Positions 57,690 through 64,000 of a stretch of DNA of 64,000 nt are shown here, one piece after another. A program made the position numbers and the translations under genes. Below the pieces are notes generated by a model that saw only the letters and a program-made list of their open reading frames with translations, was not told the DNA's origin and ran no database searches. Source of the DNA: Jaenimonas drosophilae (taxonomy: Eukaryota > Euglenozoa > Kinetoplastea > Trypanosomatida > Trypanosomatidae); the NCBI GenBank assembly GCA_030849065.1, contig JASAON010001606.1, positions 24,514 to 88,513 on the forward strand, read 5' to 3'. Within the stretch, counting starts at the first letter, position 1. Every line of letters begins with the position of its first letter.

Positions 57690-59258
57690 ATGTCGGCGCT
57701 GCATAAGTTCTTTTCAGCTTACAATAAGTCATCAGAAGGAACGTCACATAGCGAACCAGGTTGCGCAATTGACAGCGCCATATCATCATTTACTGACACT
57801 ACTCCATCTCACAATGAGCCAAATACATATCACATAGCTGTCCAAGGTTGTTGTCATGGTGAACTTGGAAAAATCTATGAGGCGTGTAGTTCGCATGAAC
57901 GGAGTTCGGGCAAAAAAATCCAGTTGCTCATATGCTGTGGTGACTTTCAGTCAGTTAGGAATTACGCGGATCTGAGCAGTATGGCTGTTCCTGACAAATA
58001 CAAAGTGCTGGGCGATTTTCATAAGTATTGTGAGTGTGTGAGTGATGATGGTGCTGTGCTTCCACCATTGATACCAGCGCCATATCTCACTTTGTTTATT
58101 GGCGGAAATCACGAGAATTCTGATTGGCTTGCTGAGGAAAGCTATGGTGGGTATTTGGCACCAAACATCTACTATGTTGGTCATTCAGGCGTGGTGTTGA
58201 TTGATGGAAAAGTATCTGTCGCTGGGCTAAGCGGTATCTTCAAAGGAGGAGATTTCCGCGAACCATATCCGCGAGCACGTCCGTATGCTCATAGTGAGCA
58301 TGGTAAGAGATCTGCCTATCATGTGAGGCAGATTGAGATAGAGAAATTGCGTGCTTTTGCCTTTGCGATGCAGCAATACTGTGGAACATCTACGATAGCT
58401 GACATCGTTGTAAGTCATGACTGGCCGGTTGGCGTGACGAACTACGGTGACGTGGAACAACTTCTTCGATACAAGCCTTATTTTGCGGAAGACATTCGCC
58501 ATTCAGCCCTTGGAAACCCCTACACTATGGAGCTACTCCAGCAATTTCGTCCACAATACTGGCTCTCTGCACATCTGCATTGTCACTTCACCGCTGATGT
58601 CCCCTTACGACAAGCAGATGTTGGCCTACTCAGTGACAGCAACGCAGACAAGTGCTCAGAAGGTTCTAGTGGGACAGCGAGGCGCACTGCGCGATTTCTA
58701 GCATTGGACAAGTGCTCCAAAGGAAAGGGTTTTTTGGACTTTATTGACATCCCCATCAGTGGCAAGGCGTCCCCGTTCCATACGAACGTTAGTGCTTTGC
58801 AGGATAATGAGGCTGAACGCATTCAGCGCCATCCCGTCTGGATTGAGGTACTGCGTCAGTCCCACGCTCATTTACAGGAAAACGCATGTGCAAGGCAGGA
58901 CAGGCAGAAACCAGCATCTCCACCACATGGGTTTTCTGCTGAGCTAACTGCCCGCCACGTGAAGCTGCATTTCCCTAAAGCAGAAAATTTCAATGATGGA
59001 GAGACCAAGGTTACTTTCGCTCGTAATACTGAGATTCTACTTCAGCTGATCGGCTTAGCGCCTGCGGTGCCACTTCAGGTTCAAATGCCCACATGCGTAC
59101 AGCGTAAGACTGACAATCGTGCGGCTCAACGAGACACACTCTCCGATAGTCTCTCTCGCTGTCCCAAGCAACATTCTCTGCAGAGTAGTGCTCAGCCAAC
59201 CCTTCAGAAAGAACGCTGTGCAGATCTTGAGTGGTCTGAGGATCTTCAAATGAGCTAA
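57690..59258 (+). CDS. DBR1: RNA lariat debranching enzyme Dbr1
   Basis: 522 residues. After a short variable N-terminus comes the calcineurin-like metallophosphoesterase core: VQGCCHGEL (51-59, with the Cys/His metal site of Dbr1), ICCGDFQSVRN, LFIGGNHENS, AGLSGIFKG, VSHDWPVGV and SAHLHCHF. These correspond to the five conserved metal-binding and catalytic blocks. Dbr1 opens the 2'-5' bond of intron lariats; in kinetoplastids the main substrate is the Y-shaped trans-splicing product. The C-terminal 200 residues are variable. The catalytic core is complete. Nuclear action is expected. Confidence 0.92.
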   Translation: MSALHKFFSAYNKSSEGTSHSEPGCAIDSAISSFTDTTPSHNEPNTYHIAVQGCCHGELGKIYEACSSHERSSGKKIQLLICCGDFQSVRNYADLSSMAVPDKYKVLGDFHKYCECVSDDGAVLPPLIPAPYLTLFIGGNHENSDWLAEESYGGYLAPNIYYVGHSGVVLIDGKVSVAGLSGIFKGGDFREPYPRARPYAHSEHGKRSAYHVRQIEIEKLRAFAFAMQQYCGTSTIADIVVSHDWPVGVTNYGDVEQLLRYKPYFAEDIRHSALGNPYTMELLQQFRPQYWLSAHLHCHFTADVPLRQADVGLLSDSNADKCSEGSSGTARRTARFLALDKCSKGKGFLDFIDIPISGKASPFHTNVSALQDNEAERIQRHPVWIEVLRQSHAHLQENACARQDRQKPASPPHGFSAELTARHVKLHFPKAENFNDGETKVTFARNTEILLQLIGLAPAVPLQVQMPTCVQRKTDNRAAQRDTLSDSLSRCPKQHSLQSSAQPTLQKERCADLEWSEDLQMS

Positions 59259-60180
59259 GCCAGAGGAAGTTGTCGTCCCCAGACAACACTGCTGAACAGC
59301 CTGCCGTGGAATTGGTGTACAGTGATCTAAGACAGGCAAATTTTCCAACTTTCGTTCACACAACTGCCGATATTTTTCGCCAAGCCCAGCACTGAGGGGG
59401 TCAATACTCTTCTTGCGCATCTTTCTGCCTTAACTGGTTTATCTATTTCTTCTACGTTGTGGGTAGGTTAACGCAGAAAAGGTAGTTAGGAAGCCTTCTT
59501 CTCTCCAGCTTTTTCCCATTCTTTTCAGTTCGTTTTCCTTTTTTTTTCCAGGGAGCTCTTTCCACCCTTTTCCTGATTGCTTGAGTCGCCTTCCACCAAG
59601 AGAGGGGACGCGCGTATCCAACAGGACAAGACTGGGAAGCTGCATACAGCGCGTACGCCTCAACAGCTGCGCCGACATTGTAAGTTTGAGATCGAAATAG
59701 GGGGAAGCACATAACTTCCTTGCTCTTGTTGGCATTGCGCTTAGACTGTACCATTCCGAAGCCCTCCCCCCTTTGCCCTTCTTTGCTTGCTACGGCTCTG
59801 ATCAACACTTGAATCACTCCTTGCCGTGAGCGTGCTGGCGTTTGGAGAGTAGCGCTTGGGGGGTTCTCCGCACCACCCCACATCCCCTAAACCAGCCTAC
59901 GGGTTTCGGCGGATTCTCCCCAACAACTCTTTTTTTTTTGCCTTTTCGATCGTTCATTGGTTCTGGTGTGCGAACTGCACCCCACTGACAGCAGCACGAA
60001 CCCCACCAAGCACCACATTGTCTTTTTTGTTGGGTGCCCTTGCGCAAGCGTGACAGACGGCCGATCGCTCACGATTACGCACAACGTAGAACTCAACAAG
60101 AGGAACGAACACAATTCAGTTTCAAAGCACCGTATCTTTTAACGGGCAAGCTGTAGCAATTCGATCCGTCAACTTCCGAC
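59259..60180. other. ATG-free gap: 3' UTR of Dbr1 and long leader of the next gene
   Basis: In 922 nt the plus strand has no ATG at all, against about ten on the minus strand. Two good acceptors are seen: T9 then CCAG with AG at 59550-59551, and T10 at 59930-59939 with AG some 50 nt later. Using the first gives a 629-nt leader. No gene is supported on either strand. Confidence 0.6.
59530..59551 (+). promoter_or_regulatory. candidate trans-splice acceptor (T9 plus CAG)
   Basis: A pyrimidine tract of about 20 nt ending in CCAG; by layout the best acceptor in this gap, at a distance of 629 nt from ATG 60181. Confidence 0.5.
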
Positions 60181-61815
60181 ATGTCGGATAGTCCCAAAGA
60201 CCCTGTGTCCACTTCGGGTGCTTCTGTACCAGGCAATCCTACGTTTCAACCGTCCCCTGCTGTGACAGTCGAGGAAGGCGGAAACAATGCTGGGCCAGCA
60301 TCCCTGCCAGGTGGCCACGCATTGAAACCCACCAGCGCAGCTGCGCTGGACGCGGATGTTGCTGAGGAGATGGATATGTTCGACATCGAACTGCAGCGCG
60401 AGTGTCAACATCGTCCGTTAGCGTATCTGCCGCCCGGTGCAGGCAACAAAAGTTCACCCGCTGCACTCGCCCGTAGCCCTCCATCCTTTGGCGCAGAGGC
60501 GGTTTTTGGACACGGAGTGAAGCGACTCCCATCTGTTGCAGAAGCATGTCAGCTTACTCGTTTAGTGCAAGATAAAGAAGGCTCTAAGCGTTTGCTTCAT
60601 GCGCTGGCAGAGGAGATTCGCAGAGAGATGTCGTTCAACTCATCAGCAGCAGCAGAAGCAGTAGCATCCGCTAGGCTCAGTGGTGCACAGCCGAGTTCTG
60701 CTGGAGGCATCGCACCGAACTCACCCAATGATCACCAGTTTTCCAGTGATCTTTCCCTCCTCGTGGCCCTTATTCAGGAAGTTTCCGTGAATGAGGGCTG
60801 CCCTGTAGCAACTGCCTCACACTTTCCTGCAATGTCGCCAACTTTGACGGGAGCTCCTCAAGGCGTACCGGTGAGCACAACACAGCACCCATATTCGTAT
60901 GGAGTACAGCCCCACGGTGGTAGCTCTCCACGTCCTCGTCAGGGGTACACCGTGCCGCCTGCACATCGCCAAGGGGTGGCGTCCCGGACTTCTCCAAGCA
61001 ATGCCAAGCTGTCATCTCTTTGCCTGTGTAGCGCGTGTACTGGTCAGTCTCATGGAGCACAGCACTTGGTTGGTAGCAACCACAACTTCAACAATGGTCG
61101 GAGCACAATCGACACCGAAATCTCTGACTCCTTGGATCGAATCAGCTATGCCAATCAGCATACTGGACCGACTGGCCCGCACGGATACCTCAACGGCGGA
61201 AGCCATGGCGTGGCTCACGGCATACCTACGACCGGACTGCCCGAAAGCTACGAATACAGTCGACCACCCAACCCGTCACACGGTCTGCCACCTGCTGGTG
61301 TGGCCGCTTACGCTCCGCTTCCCATGGATCGGCATTCCTCTCACCATTCTCGGCATGGAGGTAGCCCAAGCACAGCACCATCCACACATTTGTTGCAGGG
61401 AAGCGGCCCAAGTGCTGTAAGCCGTCGCATGCAGCCTTCGGTGAATACTGACCAGGCAATTCGGAGCAGCAGCAATCACATTGCGGGTCAGATAATATTG
61501 CAGCATCCTCGGGCAGTAAAGCCAACTGCAGTACGCACGACGAGCAAAGGCCGATCTACCCGCCGTGTTCCACGCAGCAAAGCTGGAAAGAACGTTACAC
61601 CAAGCAATCACTCTGCGTTCAGCGAGTGCTCTGGTGGTGAGACGCGAAGCTATCAATCCACGAACACCGCAACCTTGACGGCTACCATGCTAGATGGACG
61701 ACGCGCAGATGGTGCCCAAGCAAGCGTCTCAACCGTTGTGACAGTTGGCTCTGCGGCTGCTATTGTCATGACTGCCACAACTACAATGAACAACACCACA
61801 GCCGCCACCAGTTAG
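60181..61815 (+). CDS. Ser/Pro/His/Gly-rich protein of unknown function
   Basis: 544 residues, ATG 60181, the first ATG after more than 920 nt. Mostly disordered: Ser, Pro, Gly, His, Ala and Thr dominate, with many SxxP and SHG/HG pieces in the middle (about 230-420). A slightly more ordered acidic helix lies at about 58-75 (DADVAEEMDMFDIEL) and a second helix-like piece near 120-155. A Cys cluster LCLCSACTG sits near 280. The last 40 residues are Ala/Thr-rich. There is no signal peptide or membrane span. It may be an RNA-binding regulator or scaffold, but nothing in it names a family. Codon use and frame length support a real gene. Confidence 0.6.
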   Translation: MSDSPKDPVSTSGASVPGNPTFQPSPAVTVEEGGNNAGPASLPGGHALKPTSAAALDADVAEEMDMFDIELQRECQHRPLAYLPPGAGNKSSPAALARSPPSFGAEAVFGHGVKRLPSVAEACQLTRLVQDKEGSKRLLHALAEEIRREMSFNSSAAAEAVASARLSGAQPSSAGGIAPNSPNDHQFSSDLSLLVALIQEVSVNEGCPVATASHFPAMSPTLTGAPQGVPVSTTQHPYSYGVQPHGGSSPRPRQGYTVPPAHRQGVASRTSPSNAKLSSLCLCSACTGQSHGAQHLVGSNHNFNNGRSTIDTEISDSLDRISYANQHTGPTGPHGYLNGGSHGVAHGIPTTGLPESYEYSRPPNPSHGLPPAGVAAYAPLPMDRHSSHHSRHGGSPSTAPSTHLLQGSGPSAVSRRMQPSVNTDQAIRSSSNHIAGQIILQHPRAVKPTAVRTTSKGRSTRRVPRSKAGKNVTPSNHSAFSECSGGETRSYQSTNTATLTATMLDGRRADGAQASVSTVVTVGSAAAIVMTATTTMNNTTAATS

Positions 61816-63055
61816 AGAGACCCCTGGACGCTGTCCAGACCGCACCTGCTGACCATCGACGAAGCTTGATTCCTGCAAAAGACCCTGGCCTGGATAGCAT
61901 TCACAGCTCAGAGCAGTATCATCAGACTGGGGATTAGTATCCTCGCGACGGATGTCACTCTTCCTTCCTACCAGGAGACGTGGATGTGCCAGCTAGACTC
62001 CTACTGAATGCATTCGTTGCTTGGTTACCCGTTCCCCACAGATTGCCAAATTTGGTCGGCAAGAAATTGCTGTACTCTGCGTTGTCGCTGCGCCTCCCCC
62101 TACCACCGTTGTTGCATATCAGTCGCGCAATGAACTGCAAGTGTACGTGATACACGAGGTGCACTAAGGGTTGGGCCTGAGTGAGCAACGTATCCAGCGC
62201 AGTGATGAGCTGATGGTGTGCTTCGGTCACCCATGTCATGCCTCTTTCAAGCATGGTCACTCTGGGGGATGGCGACATCACCGCACGTGATGCTTCTCCC
62301 TGTGCTTCTACGGGGAAGATCTGATACCGTATCCCATACTCAGACAGGCGGAGATCTTTCCCTACCGAGGTGCTTCTGTTGTTTGTTGCGTTCGGTTTGC
62401 ACGTCAACAGACTCATAAGGCTCGCGGATTGGAGCAGATTGAGTCGTCTTGACTCCCTGGGCCACAATGGGCAACGATCCCTCTTTGGATCGGTGTTTTT
62501 TCTCTTGTTGTTTTGTGCCGTTTTGTCATACTCCTCGCCCCGACCTTCTCGGTGTGGCCGCCTCATCTATCCAGGGTCTCAACCTCAATCTCCCATCCTC
62601 CAGACCCATCAACACCAGCAAGATGGATGGGGAGATGGCGACGGAGACAGCTTAGTAAACAAAGAAGAAACCTCCAAATAGAACTGGAAGCTTGCTGCCG
62701 AAACTCTCTAGCGTTTTCATTCTCTTTGATTGGTAGTCCGGCGTAGCTGGTCCTTCCAAATCATTGCAGCGCATACGAGACGAATGAACGACAATTTGGG
62801 TGGCGCAGGTCTTCCTCTGGGAGATTTGGTACATCTCCATCCTCTTTTCATCTATATGTGTAGGTATCGGCTCATCAAGTCTGAATGGCTCCTCCACTAT
62901 TATTCTCCCTCATTGGTTTGCCTATCCAGCACCTATTCCTGTGTTGCGGTGCGCGAGCGCGGGGGGATAGTGAGTGAGGAGTCCGGCTTCGGAGCAATCA
63001 TCTTGGTGGATGTGAGGGGAGACCCTCTCCCACCCTCTCCTTCACCTGTGGGGTG

Positions 63056-63071
63056 TCTGTACTAATTTTTC
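63056..63071 (+). repeat. 16-nt direct repeat, copy 1 (contains TACTAAT)
   Basis: The 16 nt tctgtactaatttttc occur here and again at 63150-63165. The 13 or so nt before each copy are also similar, giving an imperfect unit of about 30 nt spaced by 94 nt. Confidence 0.8.
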
Positions 63072-63149
63072 ATGTGAGAGATGGTGAAGGACTCAACATC
63101 ATTTCCACCGGCGGTGTGATGGTGTGACTCAGCCCATCACTTGTGAGTA

Positions 63150-63165
63150 TCTGTACTAATTTTTC
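63150..63165 (+). repeat. 16-nt direct repeat, copy 2 (contains TACTAAT)
   Basis: Identical to 63056-63071. It is followed by a long pyrimidine tract and a TTAG, so this copy resembles a branch-point plus tract arrangement. Confidence 0.8.
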
Positions 63166-63760
63166 CTCGCTCTCCTTCGTTAGTTCTCCTTTTCTTTTCC
63201 TGTGTGACGACTTCGTTTTGTTTTTATTCACCACCAACCTCTTCTCCCCACAACTGTGGCGAGTATTGTGGGGGATGACGGGCGGACATCAACTTGTTGT
63301 TGCTGAGCATGAGAGTAGAGGAAGAAATGGGTTTTCATGATGCATGTATCAAGAGTAGTCATGCTCTACCAAATGAATCATGGAAGGGATATGGCAGCCT
63401 TGAATCTGTTCGTTGACATTCCCACCCACCACCATCCCGATTGACAATTTTCTGCATCTTTCGCGGCATGGAAGCTTGGCATCTCTATTTGATGAGCATA
63501 TATCAAGGGTGTCTGCCACAGCCTAGCCCCTTGTTGTGCCCAGCATCCTGCCCGGCATTTACACATGTATCCTCTAATGCATCTTTTTCCGCTATCTCTC
63601 ATTCTCATTTGGTGAAAAACCTCATCACGAAAAGAGAAGAACTCATTTCTCGCCACAAACCCTAAGCTACTACCCACCACAACCACCCGATCAGTCATTG
63701 CCCTTGTACTACAGTTTGATACTTGTCTTGTCAGAACCAAGGTGAACAACTTCTACAACA

Positions 63761-64000
63761 ATGGCTCTCCCCATCAACCTAAACGCCACAGCCATGCTGG
63801 ATCTCCAGGTGTCAGTCATGTCACGTGCTGACAGCAACATCTACCCTGAAGATGAATGCAATGGTCTCCAAGACGAGTACAGTACCACCCTGCACTTGAT
63901 TGCAGCATTGGTGGTGCTGGTGGCCTCTGTTGTCGGAACCATCATACCCATCCTTGGAAAGCACTTCCCCGCACTTCGACTTCCCGACTACGTCTACGCA
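63761..64000 (+). CDS. ZIP-family metal transporter, N-terminal part, runs off the right edge
   Basis: 80 codons are visible from ATG 63761 and the frame is open to the edge. A short N-terminus with an acidic DECN segment is followed by a membrane span starting STTLHLIAALVVLVASVVG and then TIIPILGKHFP. That is the first transmembrane helix and loop of ZIP transporters, close to the Leishmania iron transporter LIT1 type. ZIP proteins import Zn or Fe into the cytosol across the plasma or organelle membrane. Metal and location cannot be told from this part. A pyrimidine-rich stretch with CAG at 63731-63733 lies 27 nt before the start. Confidence 0.7.
   Translation, partial: MALPINLNATAMLDLQVSVMSRADSNIYPEDECNGLQDEYSTTLHLIAALVVLVASVVGTIIPILGKHFPALRLPDYVYA

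Larger units (their letters stand above)
61816..63760. other. 1.9-kb gap between two plus-strand genes
   Basis: Likely the long 3' UTR of the upstream gene and the leader of the ZIP gene. Pyrimidine-rich stretches lie near 63160-63200 and 63585-63620. It contains the direct repeat listed separately. A 203-codon frame on the minus strand (61955-62566) was not accepted as a gene. Plus-strand frames here start without ATG or are short. Confidence 0.5.

Noticed and set aside
61955..62566. 203-codon frame with ATG on the minus strand between two plus-strand genes
   Set aside because: It would need two extra strand switches inside 1.9 kb, has no recognisable domain and biased UTR-like composition. 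Kept only as a remote possibility.
63056..63165. Spliced-leader-like CTGTACT in the 16-nt repeat
   Set aside because: Only seven bases match the 3' end of the kinetoplastid spliced leader as I recall it; no SL RNA gene structure (donor, Sm site, T run) follows.
1..64000. CRISPR arrays, insertion sequences, bacterial operons, rRNA and tRNA genes
   Set aside because: No regular spacer arrays, no transposase frames and no conserved rRNA or tRNA blocks were seen on either strand.

Overview
This window looks like nuclear DNA of a kinetoplastid flagellate. The best guess is a free-living bodonid of the Bodo saltans type; the species is an inference. Reasons: long intron-free genes packed in two strictly one-way clusters; pyrimidine tracts followed by AG a short way upstream of most start codons, as needed for trans-splicing of a spliced leader; no bacterial operons or ribosome binding sites; and kinetoplastid-type proteins (META plus DUF1935-like architecture, GT60 glycosyltransferase, axonemal leucine-rich repeat protein, LIT1-like ZIP transporter).

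Layout. From about 54.7 kb down to the left edge all genes lie on the minus strand, in transcription order: META-repeat protein, tail-anchored protein, DRC5/TCTE1-like LRR protein, LPLAT acyltransferase, Brr2 helicase, PCIF1-like cap methyltransferase, NatC subunit NAA35/Mak10, a small unknown protein, a giant TOR-like PIKK, an amidase-fold protein, four alpha/beta hydrolases with a GT60 glycosyltransferase among them, a PLAC8 protein, a possible mini-protein, a kinesin-like coiled-coil protein, and a ubiquitin-specific protease that runs off the left edge. A divergent strand-switch region (54,679-55,428) with alternating CG/TG and long G runs separates this from a plus-strand cluster: small basic protein, Atp10-like assembly factor, Dbr1 lariat debranching enzyme, a Ser/Pro/His-rich unknown, and a ZIP transporter running off the right edge.

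Themes. Several proteins keep a fold but have lost the chemistry: the 5183-residue TOR-like protein has a degenerate kinase domain, one of four tandem hydrolases has Ala in place of the nucleophilic Ser, the amidase-like protein lacks the catalytic Lys, and the kinesin-like protein has no P-loop. RNA maturation is also well represented (Brr2, Dbr1, PCIF1-like), which fits an organism that trans-splices every mRNA and caps it with hypermethylated cap 4.

Two leaders stand out. The 1117 nt before the TOR-like gene hold one ATG on the transcribed strand against 19 on the other. The 922 nt before the gene at 60,181 hold none. Both look like long 5' leaders kept free of upstream starts.
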